This document shows positions 19,935-31,931 of a stretch of 64,000 nt of DNA, one piece after another; positions within the stretch are counted from its first letter, which is position 1; the number at the start of each line of letters is the position of its first letter. A program made the translations under genes and the position numbers. Location of the stretch: the NCBI GenBank assembly GCA_011317545.1, contig WUJK01000004.1, positions 310,001 to 374,000 of the forward strand, given 5' to 3'. The notes under the pieces are model-generated. The model did not search any database, had not been told where the DNA came from, and saw only the letters and a program-made list of their open reading frames with translations. This stretch comes from Coniella vitis. Taxonomy: Eukaryota > Ascomycota > Sordariomycetes > Diaporthales > Schizoparmaceae.

Positions 19935-21315
19935 ACGATAGGCTGGAGGTCTTTGCGTACGAGAGCAAGGGATACTTTGGCAAAAGTCAACTGATTATAT
20001 CGATTTGGGTTTAAGGTCAATCGATAAGTGTATCAATACAATATCCCAGAATGCTTTGAAGTCCTCCACGCTCGATATGTGACGTTGCCCAATCACTTCT
20101 GCGTGCACGACTTCCCACAAATCCTTAAATATCGATTCGCAACGTCAGATCATCCATGCTACTTAAATATGAAAGGGTTGATCAGCCTCGTCGCATTATT
20201 CTAAATCTTGCATTCGCTGAGACTTGACGAGACTGACTCATTCAAGAGGAATGTGTCCAACGATGAAAACAAGTCCAGCCTAACGCTGGGACGCCATCAT
20301 CAAAGACGCCCAAGAGCAGGCCAACGAACGAACGAACGAACGAACGAACGAACGAACGAACGAACGAACGAACGAACGAACCAATCGCCAACCATTTCCA
20401 GCCTGTTAGCATTTCTGCTGCAGGTTTGAGCACATTTGCAAAGAATCCAGCCAGCTTGCTGACCGTATGCAAGTCAAACCCTTGGTACTATCCACGGATC
20501 ATGAAACGACACGCGGAGAGCGAGCGATCCGATTTCTGCATCAACTGAAAGATACCAGCGCCTATATGATTACCCAGACCGAATTCGCTTCTTTCGGAGC
20601 TTCGCTGTGCCCGATGGCCGGCGGTAAAGCTAAGCGAGCGAACACCAGCCAATCCTGCGGTCAGGATATATTGGCTCTACACTTTACAAAGTAGAAGATG
20701 CTGGTGCAAAAGTTACGACCTGTCCAGTAAATGGTATATACGGGGCGATAGTGTATCATTGCATAAAGCCTGGGTCACTCTAAAGCAGTAAGTTAAGTAT
20801 CCGAGGTTTGAGAAGCAATACATGCTAATATGGCAAAATCAGATGTATACAACAGTCGGATGGACCACTACACCACAGTGCCAAAAGTTTGATTATATTG
20901 CCTGGTACTTGCACCGTAGGCTTATATTCTGTGACAACAACATATACTATACGTAACATTGCAGGTGTCTTCGGTCGTCCTTTGCGGATCCCCGGATGCT
21001 CCGCGGCGGTGGCTCGCGTTCATGTCAAGCGGACGGCGCATTAAGCCGAGCGACACTTTTGCTGACGGCTGTCAGACGCTTCGGCCATTGCGACTGCAGC
21101 CGATGGCCGATGAAATGCAACAACGATTTGCACTTTAAGCGAAAGCTGAACTCAAGCACAGCACAGGGGAGAGGATATTATATAAAGGAGTGTGCCTTTC
21201 CAGAGGATCCGTGTTGCAAAGGAGCGCTTATAACCAGAAACATTGATCCCACTTCAGAGACTGTTTAATATCACAGCCCTCGTCCGCAAAATTATCCCAC
21301 AAATCGTCAGACGCC
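19935..21315. other. Intergenic region upstream of monooxygenase
   Basis: No gene is supported; open frames at 20467-20694 and 20996-21268 have no recognisable content. It contains the AACG microsatellite (separate entry) and, near its end, a TATA-like string TATTATATAAAGG at 21176-21188, about 130 bp before the monooxygenase ATG. Confidence 0.6.
20322..20381. repeat. (AACG)n microsatellite
   Basis: About 14-15 uninterrupted tetranucleotide units AACG/GAAC, giving open frames on both strands that read NERT or FVRS repeats. Simple-sequence repeat, no gene. Confidence 0.95.
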
Positions 21316-23160
21316 ATGTCGTTCTTCAACACAATCGAGGCCGCACAAGACTTTGATAAAATCAGTGATATACACAGGCACCCGCTGACAGGCATCAATG
21401 TCTTGATCATTGGTGCTGGCCCCGTCGGTCTCTACACTGCCATCGAGTGCTGGCGCAAAGGCCACAATGTCGTTGGTATTCTTGAACGAAATCCTGGCCC
21501 AAGCGCAGCTGGTACGTGGCGACTATATTTTTTATTATTTTCTCTACCTCATGCACGGGTGTTCTCCCCAGCACATGAGCCTTTTCCCTTACTTCTACCG
21601 GTCATAACTCTAACATAAGAGGCGCACGAAAGGCGATTCATTCACTGTCCTTGCAACACACGTCCGAAGGTCTTGGCCACGTATTTTCCAAGCTTTGAAG
21701 AACGTCGCTTTGGACTTCACCATTAGCTTCCACAAACTCACCGGGGAGCGCGTGGAGACGGGCGAGCCCTTTGGCATCGCACAGATTGCGCGCGGACGAG
21801 CCAACGACGATGGCGAAGTCAACGACGCAGAAGCGATGCGCGTCAACCGCGCGCACTTTGCCGCGCTTTTGCTCGGTCAAGCGCGCGAGCTTGGCATAGA
21901 CGTCAGCTACGGCAAGCGGGTTGTTGATTACTTTGAGAATGATGCGCAGGCTGGCGTTGTCTTGGAAGATGGGTCGCGGGTCTCGGCGGATGTGGTTGTT
22001 GCTGCCGATGGGGTGGGAACCAAATCTCACCGCTTGATCAACGGACACGATATCAGGGCTATGCCCAGCAGGCACTCCATCTTCAGGGCCGCGTATGCGA
22101 ACGATGCTGTGCTTGCGGATCCCGAGCTGGCGGCTCGCTTTTCCCAGTCGGGCAAGGATGCTGTGTTCGAATTATGGTCTGGTAAAGGAATCAGTTTGGC
22201 TGTGGCTAAGTTCCCAAAGGAGATCCAGTGGTACATCACGCACGAGGTGAGCTCTCATCAACCATCTCCTTGATTCCACTCCACTCAAGTGTATCGGGCA
22301 TTCAGACCAAGCAGTCATGGCTAAAACTCGGGGATTCTAGGACACTGTGGGCACTTCTCGGGAATCCTGGCACAACTTTGTCACTCCAGATCAAGTCGTC
22401 GACCTGTTGTCGAAGTACCCTGACGTTCCCGACATTATCAAACGGCTCGTCAAAACGGCGCCGCCCGAGTCCATTGTCGACTGGTCGATTCTCTGGCGGG
22501 ATCCTCAACCTAAATGGCACTCTACGCGTGTTGTGCAGGCGGGCGATAGTGCTCACACCTTCGTGCCGTCCTCTGGAAGCGGCGTCAACCAAGGGATCGA
22601 AGATGCGATCAGCATTGCCACTTGTCTTCAGCTGGGTGGTAACGTCAAGAATGGCATGTGGGCCAAGGTTCACAACAAGTTGAGGTGAGGCCAAGGCAAC
22701 CAATCTCATCGGATGATGACTCCTCAAATGCAATCTTTACAGACGTGTGAGGCTTACCAGAGGTTGCGAAACAGGTTTGAGCGCATCTCATGTTGCCAGT
22801 TGATGGGTGTAAGTCTTCCCTCCAAGGACTCATTTTCAGGGCCATGTCATCAGCTAATATAGACACTCAAACATTCAGTTCGTCAACCAGAGTCACTATC
22901 TCAAAGCCGAATGGGGTGCCAACGTGTTGGATGACCCCAACAACTACAAGCCAGAGTACGGATGGTGGGTTATGCGTCACAATCCCGAGCGCTACGCCTA
23001 CGTCAACTTCGGAAACGCATTCCGCAATATTGTGGATGGCACACCGTTTGAGAATACAAACATCCCGCCTGGGTACGTGTACAAGCCATGGACGCTGCAG
23101 GATATCTATGATACGCTGGCAGAGGGTAAGAAGCTCAAATTTGATGGAGACTGGTCCTAG
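21316..23160 (+). CDS. FAD-dependent monooxygenase (salicylate hydroxylase-like)
   Basis: Five exons, 21316-21511, 21633-22246, 22341-22684, 22775-22808 and 22879-23160, encode 489 aa. The fold is that of class A flavoprotein hydroxylases. It has the dinucleotide-binding site VLIIGAGPVGLYTAIECW (Gly at about 33-38), the DG motif VVVAADGVGTKSHR (about 189) and the GD motif VVQAGDSAHTFVPSSGSG (about 338), which contacts the FAD ribityl chain. Such enzymes hydroxylate aromatic or polyketide substrates using NAD(P)H and O2; the substrate cannot be told. Exon 4 is only 34 nt; its borders were chosen to join HNKLR to FERISCCQLMG and then FVNQSHY, as in the family. A TATA-like box is at 21176. It is convergent with the next monooxygenase. 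Confidence 0.88.
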
Positions 23161-23417
23161 ACGGGCTTGTTGACGGCTCGGGGATCAGTCATGAACGTAC
23201 GCAGGTGCAGTGGACTTATAACTCATACCTCTCTACTCAGTGTCAATGAATTGAATGTAATATATAAAGTATTAAAGATGATCAAACCGTCTTCCCTCCC
23301 TTCTCTATTGGTATCTCCACGATAAACGAGCCACAGACACAGAATGGGAGACCCTGAAGCAATATGTGACCCAAATCCATAAACGCCACGCCATGTACCA
23401 GTCATCAGATCCCCCTT

Positions 23418-24698
23418 TCAATCTTCCCACTTGTAGTCGGGAATATTGTACTTGTCTCCACCAAACGAGCTCGCGAACGAGCTGCTCAGCCATGCGAACA
23501 AAGGCTTCAGCTTCATGGACCACACAATGAGCACAAACACCATGTTGCGCACCCAGATGCCCCAGCTCGTTTGAGGCGCCATGATGCCGGGAATGCCAGG
23601 CGGGATCTTCTGCATCTCCTCAATGATGGGCTGCATGCGCGCCTCGTAGGCCTTCAAGCCCGCTGCTATGTCGTTCTTGTGTTTGCCAATCTCGCCAGCC
23701 AGGACATGGGCCCCTGTGAGCGCCAGACTCGTTCCTCCGCCCGTGGGGCCACATGCATAGCCTGCATCACCGACAAGGACAAAGCGGCCCCGATACACGC
23801 TCGGGAGCTTGACTTGCACCAGCTCCGAGGCATAAAAGTCCTTGGACTCCATCATACCCGCCATGATCTCGTCCGATTTCCACCCAGCGTCCACGAACCG
23901 CTCGTAAATGTACGACTTGATGGCATCCTCTCCCTTCTTAACGGCGTCGCGGAATGGCAGCGTCACATCTCCCGGCGTATCCCGCGGCTTGATGCCCATG
24001 AGCACGACTTTCGTACCGCCAGACGGATCCGAACTTGCAGCCACAAATCGCCCACCTGTGGAACTATACCCATTTCCAATCTTTGACCTGTGCAGAATGT
24101 CCTTGTGGATGGTGAAGTAGGCCGCCCAGCTCTTGAGCGAGGTGATATGGTCGCGAACTCCACAGCCAAACCCAATCGCGCGTGTCCGAGACGTCGCGCC
24201 GTCGCACGCCACAACGAGGTCAAATTCCGTAGGCGGCAGTTTCCCATTCGCAAACTCCACCGTGACCGGCCCGTCGTCCTCCCCGTGCTGAATCGCCCTG
24301 ACCTGCTCCCCAAAGACATACTCGATCCTGCCGTTGTCCTTGGTCAGATCGTACAGGACGCGCGCCAGATCGCCGCGGTAAATCTCATACTCGGACAGCA
24401 GCGACTGCGCGTCCGGGTCGCCCGTGGCGCGCATGACGGCATACGGCCGGCCGTCGCTGCTGCGGAGGAGCGCGAGGCCTTGCATGTCGAGCAGCGAGGC
24501 GCGCACAGCGGCTTCCATGCCTTGCATCTTGCGCATGACGGTGACGCCCGACGTGCGGATGTCGATGTTCTGGCCGCCGGGGCGCAGGTGCGGGAAGCGT
24601 TCGATGACGGTGACGTGGGCGCCGGCTTTGGCGAGCCAGTAGGCTGCGGTTGGCCCGGCGATGGAGGCGCCCACTACGAGCACTTTGAGACTGGACAT
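23418..24698 (-). CDS. FAD-dependent monooxygenase (PHBH-fold)
   Basis: A single exon of 426 aa. The open frame extends 49 codons upstream, but that part is His/Ser-rich and the Rossmann strand begins right after ATG 24698 (MSSLKVLVVGASIAGPTAAY), so this start is preferred. Motifs: GASIAG near residue 10, VVACDGATSRTR (DG) near 166, and FVLVGDAGYACGPTGGG (GD) near 316. A hydrophobic stretch near the C-terminus (WVRNMVFVLIVWSMKL) could anchor it to a membrane. It is related in fold but not closely to the neighbour at 21316-23160; the genes are tail to tail, 257 bp apart. Substrate unknown; oxidative tailoring or catabolism are both possible. TATA-like ATATTATATATA lies about 150 bp upstream (near 24850). 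Confidence 0.9.
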   Translation of the reverse strand: MSSLKVLVVGASIAGPTAAYWLAKAGAHVTVIERFPHLRPGGQNIDIRTSGVTVMRKMQGMEAAVRASLLDMQGLALLRSSDGRPYAVMRATGDPDAQSLLSEYEIYRGDLARVLYDLTKDNGRIEYVFGEQVRAIQHGEDDGPVTVEFANGKLPPTEFDLVVACDGATSRTRAIGFGCGVRDHITSLKSWAAYFTIHKDILHRSKIGNGYSSTGGRFVAASSDPSGGTKVVLMGIKPRDTPGDVTLPFRDAVKKGEDAIKSYIYERFVDAGWKSDEIMAGMMESKDFYASELVQVKLPSVYRGRFVLVGDAGYACGPTGGGTSLALTGAHVLAGEIGKHKNDIAAGLKAYEARMQPIIEEMQKIPPGIPGIMAPQTSWGIWVRNMVFVLIVWSMKLKPLFAWLSSSFASSFGGDKYNIPDYKWED

Positions 24699-25611
24699 TG
24701 CCGGTGTGGTGATGGATGAGGAGTGGATGATGATATGTGAGTGTGGGTGAAGTGTCTCGTGAGAGTGAAAGTGAGATTCAAGGTTCACTTTGAGATGCTT
24801 GTGAATTGTTTGAGTCAATTCGTATCTTGTAGCCAACAGGGCCAAGAGATATTATATATACCATGACTCGTTCGGCCTTTGTTGTTCTCAAACTCGGTCA
24901 CTCGGACTCGACAAAAGACTGTGTTGCTGTCTCTGAATCGGCCGGTAAGAACGCGGCGGACAATTTCGGACTTCTAAACATGGCATTATGCCGGTCTCAC
25001 TCACCTCCCATTTCAGCAACACCAAGCTTTTTTGAGCAGTACCCAAGCTTTTTGACAAGGATCGCCCATGCCACTGATTGTTCTTTTAGTGAAAACCGCC
25101 TGTCGCATAATACTTAGCCGACCGTCTTTCAAGAATTGTGGGTCGTGTCACGTTTTATTCGTCGCTCACACTCAATATCCAGATTTATGTAAGCCCGAAC
25201 TGGCGGACGGAGACTACAACCCATTGTCAACACTCTGATTTCTACCTGGGTATTTTCACCGCAGGTTTGTCTTGGAGTCGAACATTGTCTTGGTCTTGGG
25301 ATCTAACTACTAACGTATAGCAGGTGTTGCTGTGGAGGAAAATATGAACGTTTAAGAATGACATCAATTTCTATAATACAATGGCTCGCTTCTCACTCCA
25401 GCTCTCAGCTTACGAGACTGTTCAAGGTGTTTCTTTCAGTGTCACTCACTCTGTATGTACATTCCTGCTTAATATTGATGAAAGTGAGAGAATACAGATG
25501 ACTGATTGGATGAAACCATGAACAATAAAAGTAATAATGAATATGACATTCGTACATAATACCTTCGCATACTGAACCATGCATGCACATACGACATCCA
25601 AACAAGCTCCA
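24699..25611. other. Intergenic, no supported gene
   Basis: Contains the minus-strand promoter of the monooxygenase. Short frames at 24863-25117 and 25405-25646 have no domain or splice support. Confidence 0.6.
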
Positions 25612-26131
25612 TCACTGCGAGTTGCCATTGTTGCGTGACTGCTCATCCTGCCCTGAAGCCCTTCCGCTCAACTGATCGGCAACAGTCGTGCCGTTGTCAC
25701 TGGTTTCAGGACGATAATGCCGCTGAGGACGGGGGACATAGTGTCCAAAGGACCCAACATTGTGATAAGGCTCCTCCCGGGCATCCTGCCGAAGCCAGCG
25801 GTCCATACTGTACGAATATGTGGCCTGAGGCTCAGAACCACCAGTGCCTTGAATGAAACAAGAACTTTGTCAACACAAGTCCTTCTCGAAGGGGCGGCAT
25901 GCCCTCAGTAACAGCAGAAAGGGCTGCAGTAACTAACTCACCATTGGTATTCTGTGGGTTAGCTCCATTCATGTTGCCTGAGCTGGACCCATTCTGGGGA
26001 TAGACTCTATTGTTCCCATGCTGTGAGGCATCACCGGCGGTGCGGGCTTGCTTGGTGGTCTTGTACTGTTGGCAAGTAAATGGCAATTCAGAAACAGCGG
26101 GAACGAAAGAACTGACGTTGCGTTTACTCAT
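25612..26131 (-). CDS. Small hypothetical protein, two exons
   Basis: Exons 26131-25942 and 25847-25612 (minus) are joined in phase 1 across a 94-nt intron (GTGAGT...AAG) and encode about 141 aa. The product is hydrophilic and rich in Asn, Gly, Ser, Gln and Arg (SSSGNMNGANPQNTNG, then HYVPRPQRHYRPETSDNG), with no signal peptide, membrane segment or known domain. An internal 51-nt stretch starting after the fifth codon is itself bounded by GTCAGT and CAACAG and is a multiple of three, so a shorter 124-aa form starting MSKRNYKTTKQ is possible. Compositionally it looks disordered. Real coding status is moderately supported by the clean splice joining two open frames. Confidence 0.5.
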
Positions 26132-27608
26132 CTTGACTTGGAAAAGAGTTGAAAAGACGATGGTGCTTTGGACTAAATGGTTTCTAGGTTTTGAAAAGGT
26201 GTTGAGACCCTGAATTGCAGGACAGAGCGGTGATGATTGAGTTATGATGGCATGCTGAGCATCGAGGATGGGCTGCCTTTTATAATGTTCGACCAGCAGG
26301 CAATATAGGAGGCAATAGCCTCGCCCTGAGAATGGCAAGCCGAAATGAAACTTCAAGTCTTGGATATGGCAAAACGGAGAGGCTCCCGTCGCTGGCCCTG
26401 CGCATTTTTGGAGTGGCAGTCATGCTTTTGCATTGGCACTTCGTGTCAAATATGCATCCCTCCAGCCTCGCGGACCGGGCTGGGGCAAAACATCGTCGAG
26501 ATTTCGATTTGCGCCAATCATTAAGCGTGATGGATTCTTTGCCCTGCTGGTTCCACTCCTCTTTTTTTGGATCCGGTGACGCCTCAGAACGTGTCCCGCA
26601 CTCTGTATGCAGAGGAAACGTGTTGCGCCAATCAGATGTGCGAGAAACTTCGCGATTCTGGGAGCAGCCAATTAGATGTGCGGGATGTTTGGAGACTTTG
26701 AAAACAGCCTATCATGAAGAAGCATTCAATTGAGAAGTACCTCGACCCCGTTTTGATACGTTGGTTTCGAAGATAGAATGGGGAGTCGGTCACAAAGTAT
26801 TTCTCGAGCACTTACTTCGCTCTTCGTTGCTGTTGTATAACAAGTCTTTTTTTTTCTTTTTTTTGGGTAACTGCAAATGGTCCAAACAGGCAAGATGAGC
26901 AAGAATAGAACACATCATCCAACCGACTCACCGCCACACATCGAAGATTGGGCTAGCTTTGATATAATCTATGCCCGACGCATGAATATGTACCCAGGTA
27001 TTCATAGCCCTTCTTCATGTACGTACACATATCCAGCCTGCCAGGCAACGAGTTGCCTTGGGTCGCACCATGCAGAGTGGCGTCAGAAGTTGCTTCTGCT
27101 GGTCCCACCTTTTTCTTCGAAGCAACGTGCTGGGATTGGAGGCGCGCAGCCGAGAGATGCAAGTTGACAAGCTAGCAGCAAGTGGCTGAAAATGCTCTTT
27201 TTACAGGCGGAAGTGTTTGGAGGTTTTGGCCTGGGCCAATGAGAAATAGCTCTTGTTTGTCTGATGGAGGGTACCTTTTTGGAGATTCCGTCCTGGCCCG
27301 ATGAGAAAATGACTCTTCTTTTCCAGATGGAGGGTGCGTAGTGGGAGACTTTGGCGAGGGCCAATGAGAATCTAGTGATTCTGCTTTGTGTGTTGGGGCC
27401 CAGACTTGGCTGGTCCTGTCTTACGGCACTTCAAGCCGTGGTCCCAAGGATGTATATATTCCCCTCGCTAAGCTCACTGACTTGCTCTCCGAAGTCGACT
27501 GATTCAACCAAGACACCCGTACATTCATATCAGCTTGATCATTGCTTTCTCTACTTCAGACTCTTAAGCTCTGCTACCAAATCCCATTATCACTCCAGAC
27601 TTTGCAAG
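26132..27608. other. Intergenic, CCAAT-rich
   Basis: No gene is supported. Several CCAAT motifs occur (near 26513, 26628 and 26669), two of them in the context CCAATYAGATGTGCGRGA, and a block of diverged 61-bp repeats lies close to the downstream gene (separate entry). Confidence 0.5.
27215..27372. repeat. Three diverged ~61-bp repeats carrying CCAAT
   Basis: Three consecutive copies of a TTTGGAGNNTT...GGGCCAATGAGAA...GATGGAGGGT unit are spaced 60-62 bp apart (core strings near 27233, 27294 and 27357). The second has CCGAT instead of CCAAT. They end about 240 bp before the ATG of the Clr5-ankyrin gene and could be a CCAAT-binding-factor platform for it. Confidence 0.6.
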
Positions 27609-30600
27609 ATGTCTTCCACCCAGCCCGACGGCCAAGTGACACCAGTACATGCGACTGAGCTCCAGTGGGAGAGACTGAGACCTTTGATGCGGTTCAGGTA
27701 CCTCATCAAGGATGAAACTCCTAAAACCATTGCGGAGGTCCTCACGCGCGAACCCCTCGCGCAAGGTCTGAACATTACGTACGTAAAGAGGCTTCCATTC
27801 ACGCAGTGAATCCGTCACATTACTAACATTGGTCATCAGCAAAGCAACTGTGGAAAAAAAGTTGAAGCAATGGGATATGTACAAAAATCTCAGTATCAAT
27901 GATTGGCGATACGTGGGGCACGTCGTAGACGAGCGGAAACAGCAAAAAAAGGACTCGGTTGTGATTCTTTCAGGCAGGCGTCTTGACCTTGGAAAAGTGG
28001 AATCCAAGGTTGGTCGCCATAAACCAGTGCTGGAATTAACTGGTATGTTTGATTTACTGATATCTTCCACTCTTGTCTTCCACAAATCAGACACACATTG
28101 ACACTTGCTGTTGTTAGCTCCAAAAGTCACGGCCCCAGATCCAGCCTATCCCCTCGATATCTGTACGCCACGCAATGAGGATTGGAACACCGCACCCGTA
28201 CCGGAGCATTACCAGCCTTGGCCAGAGAGTCTCCCATGGTTCGAATTCAAGCGAAACATTAGCCTTCAAATCATATCTGGTTCTGCTGCGTTATCGCAGC
28301 CAAAGAAAACCCGTAAACAGCGACTCGAATCCACTGCCAACGAAGCAGGCAGTCTTGTGAGGTCGCAAAGAAAACGACTCAAGCATACCACTTCAGCATA
28401 TTCTGCAGACTCAGAAACCGCTCAAGTCACCTTTATCCACAACTTCATTCTTAAGCACATTATGAATGAGGCTATTGCTTCTTTGGAACTCAATGCCTCG
28501 TTTGTGGCCTCTCGGAGCATAGACCGTCTCGCCGGAACCTTGGACAGGGTCATCCCGGAATTCTGGAAAGACGAGAACGTCGCTCGAGCTTCGCTATTGG
28601 TTCGAGGTACATATCAAGAACTGCAGAGAGAGCTCCTGGCAATCTTGGTATACCTGGTGTCAAATCGGCTCGCTCTCGGCCCATTCATTTTCAGCAAATT
28701 CGAGAAAAGAAGCACCATGAAGCTGGACCGCTTATATCTTCTCCAATTTTTTCGCTCGATGGGCCTTACTGATCCTGGCGCTTTGAAACGATTCGTCAGC
28801 TTATCGCGTAGCAGTGTCTCTTTAACAGTGCTTGTCGACGTCCTGTTCGAGGCGGCTGTGACTGAGAACAGCGTTGACATTGCACGTATACTGCTCGCAG
28901 AAGATGATCGCATAGATCCAAACAGAAAAGTAGAACCTGATCGTTTAGACTGCTATCCAGAGCCTAATATTTTGCCCGCCCTCCATGCCTCTGTGGAACA
29001 AGGGAATTTGAGCATGGTCGAGATGTTGATTGCCGCTGGAGCTGACATTGATCTCGAAACACGGGATGGAGAATCGCCTTTGACTCTTGCAGCCTATGAA
29101 GTCAATCCAGTCAAAGCAGCCAAAATGATCAACCTGCTTTTGAAGAAGGGAGCAAACCTACACTCCAACAGCTTCAACACACGAAGCCCACTGGAGACGG
29201 CACTTCTTAGCGCAAATGCCCATACAGCCAAGTTGCTGAGGGAAAAGGGGGCAACCATACACAACTATTGCCTCAAAGATATAGAGGACTTAGTGCCATA
29301 TCGATCCTACGGCTCCAATCCTGAATTGTTGTTTTCCGCCCCAGCCACTGGTCCTCTGTGTCTTGCAGCTCTTGCATTAAATCCATTTTTTACGAGTTCA
29401 GCCGGCAGCATAGGGTTGAGCACCGGAGTCGAGGTGAAAATCATCAGTACCATGAAGGTTTTCCGCAATGAAAAGAATGGGCACGTCAGAGATGAGGAGA
29501 GATTCAATGATTGGAGCAATGCTATGGTCGTGGCAGCTTGTAGAGGTCACACGCATGTCCTATCGTACCTCTACGCCTCACGAGCAGAGATGTTCGGCCC
29601 CCCAAGAAGTAGACATCTTTGCTCTGCTTTACTTGCATCCCTTCAAGCCGGCCAAGCCAAAGCCTGTCACATGCTACTCTCTTGGGGAGCGGCTTTAGAT
29701 ACAGCCCAGCCCAGCAATGGACCTACTACCAAGCAATGGACGTGCCGTCACGGAAATGTTATTCTCCCGCCGATACATATGGCTGTCTTAACCGGCTCTA
29801 TTGAACTTCTGTGGGTCTGTTTAAAAGGGTCATTAGTCGCAGATCTTGACGTTCCTGCAGTCCATTGTGACTGTCCCAGACTCCACCCACGACTCTCCGG
29901 CAGCTTTGAACAGATTCCACTCAGACCTCTTAGTGTGGCACTAGTGCTAGGGTACGAGCGAATGGCTTTGTACCTTCTTGAACTGGGTGCACTATACACA
30001 GACTATGACATGGTCTATGCAGCCAGAACGGGCTTGGAAGAAGTGGTTGTGCGACTTCTTGCTCATGGTGTTAGCTCTGCTGCGGTGGACGGACGGGGTA
30101 TCACAGCCCTACAAACGGCTCTCCAGAATCATCACGAACGCGTCGCTGTCAAGTTATTGGAGGCGGGTGCACCTATAGGAGCGCATCTTGTCAAAAATCT
30201 TAACGTATGGGGAATCAAGAACATTGCCCTCGCGCAGCACTTGATTCCAGCTGCACTTTCGGTCGACAAATCTTCCTACCACAGGGGTATCCTCTGTGCT
30301 GTTATAGCACTCGAGGCGAGGCATCCATGCGCAGTCAATATGGGACTGTTTCGTGAATTACTCAGGAGAGGTCAGTTACCCGACAATGTTCACCAGGGTT
30401 TTCCGAGCGAAGCTGTGCGTGAGGCCGTCAAACACCGCCGGCTGGATCTTCTTCATGAGATCATGTGCGCGTTCGGAGCAGAGACACGTGGCAGTACTAT
30501 CGTGCACAAACGTGCATATAGCAGAAAACTTCGTCCGGGCACGGTGGAAAACAGCGATCGCCACTTACTCCAGAAAGACTACACCGAATTAACGGATTGT

Positions 30601-31593
30601 CGACCAATCAAATTTGCTATAAAATGCCATAAAGGCCATGAACGGGAAAGAACAATCCTGGATCTGCTTGAACTTGGCTTCCCTGTCGATGGGTGGAGTT
30701 TGAGCGCGGCTTTCTATCGAGAACTTGCAGAAGAAGTACTTGACAAACTCATTGACAAATGTGATATTGCGGCAGAAGATGGGCAAGATGGCATTTGTCT
30801 ACTCCGTGCTGCTGTCTTCTACGGCAATGCAAGGTTGATAAAGGGACTAATAGATCGCGGTGCACATTTGTCTGCTTTCGACTATACACGCACAACCGCA
30901 CTAAATGCCGCAATCGAAAAGAGAGATCTCGACATAACCCTCTTTTTACTCCAGAACGGTGCAGATCCCAGCGATTACGGTCAATCGGCAATGACCGTCG
31001 CTGCAAGTAATGGGGATATTGGTATCGTGAAGTGCCTGCTCGATTTTGGCGCCGACCTGAACGTGCCAAGAAGTTTTAATCGATATTCGTCTGCCTTAAC
31101 ACCACTAGAGGGCGCAGCACAACATGGTCGTCTTGATGTAGTGTGTCTGTTATTGGCCTGTGATCTCGATACCGAACACACGGGCCGAGTACAATTTGTC
31201 AGAGCTATTATGATTGCCGAGGAGTTTGGATACCGTGGGGTAGCACAGATCCTACGAGAGCATCGGTCATGGTCACCTAAGGATGAAGAGCTTCGCAAAG
31301 AGTTTGCCCAATACCCATGTTTCGAGTGCACGACGTTCCTACATCCTCTTGAATATGAGGGGACGCGACTGAGATCCAGGATTCGCCAATGGGTTGAATA
31401 TCAAGAAAAGATGCCATGTGTACACTACTGGCAAGATCGATGGTGGAAAGGAGGCCTGTCAACGCAAAAGATTTTGCATGAAGAGATGGTTGCAGTATTT
31501 CAAGAATACTCACCGGAAATGTATAAAGGGTCTTGTAAACAGTGCAAAATAAGTGGATGGGAAAAGCCAACTTCAATTCCTTATTATGAATAG
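27609..31593 (+). CDS. Clr5-domain ankyrin-repeat protein
   Basis: Three exons, 27609-27778, 27840-28042 and 28118-31593, encode 1,282 aa. The N-terminus (about residues 19-80) is a Clr5 domain: WERLRPLMRFRYLIKDETP, spliced to TKATVEKKLKQWDMYKN. This is a fungal helix-rich module named after fission yeast Clr5, where it is linked to silencing. From about residue 400 to 1200 come many ankyrin units, for example LHASVEQGNLSMVEMLIAAG, AVLTGSIELLWVCLKGS and AASNGDIGIVKCLLDFGADL. The C-terminus is Cys/Trp-bearing (YPCFECTTFLHP, GSCKQCKISGWEKP), perhaps metal-binding. Clr5-ankyrin fusions are common, variable genes in Pezizomycotina; molecular function is unknown. No signal peptide. CCAAT-bearing repeats lie upstream. 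Confidence 0.9.
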
Positions 31594-31931
31594 GAACGTT
31601 CGCGCGAGATCTTCGAGTGAATCACATGTGCGGGATGTCATGGACAATTTCCCTCAAACTGGAAGCCCGAATGCATCTAGTCAAATCTAGACAATCAAAT
31701 TGAGAAGTCGACAATAGCTTCAGATATTGGCCACAAAACAATACAAAAAGCTCAGTGAACATCAAATTCATTGTTATTCTTATCAAAACTCCCGCTAAAT
31801 GCTTTCACCCAAAACACCCAAAAGTCCTGCTCAATCAAACAACCCCATGGCATATTCAATCATATATAAGGCAAAGAGACCATTACTGACCCTCTTCATT
31901 GTAATCCCCATTCCCATTTTCGCCAATTCAT
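31594..31931. other. Short convergent intergenic region
   Basis: 3' flanks of two convergent genes; no gene seen. It contains ACATGTGCGGGATGTCATGG near 31625, resembling the GATGTGCGGGATG string near 26675. Confidence 0.5.

Noticed and set aside
19411..19983. 190-codon minus-strand ORF
   Set aside because: Opposite the spliced 208-aa gene, in GC-rich coding sequence; no domain.
24090..24719. 209-codon plus-strand ORF
   Set aside because: Antisense of the FAD monooxygenase at 23418-24698.
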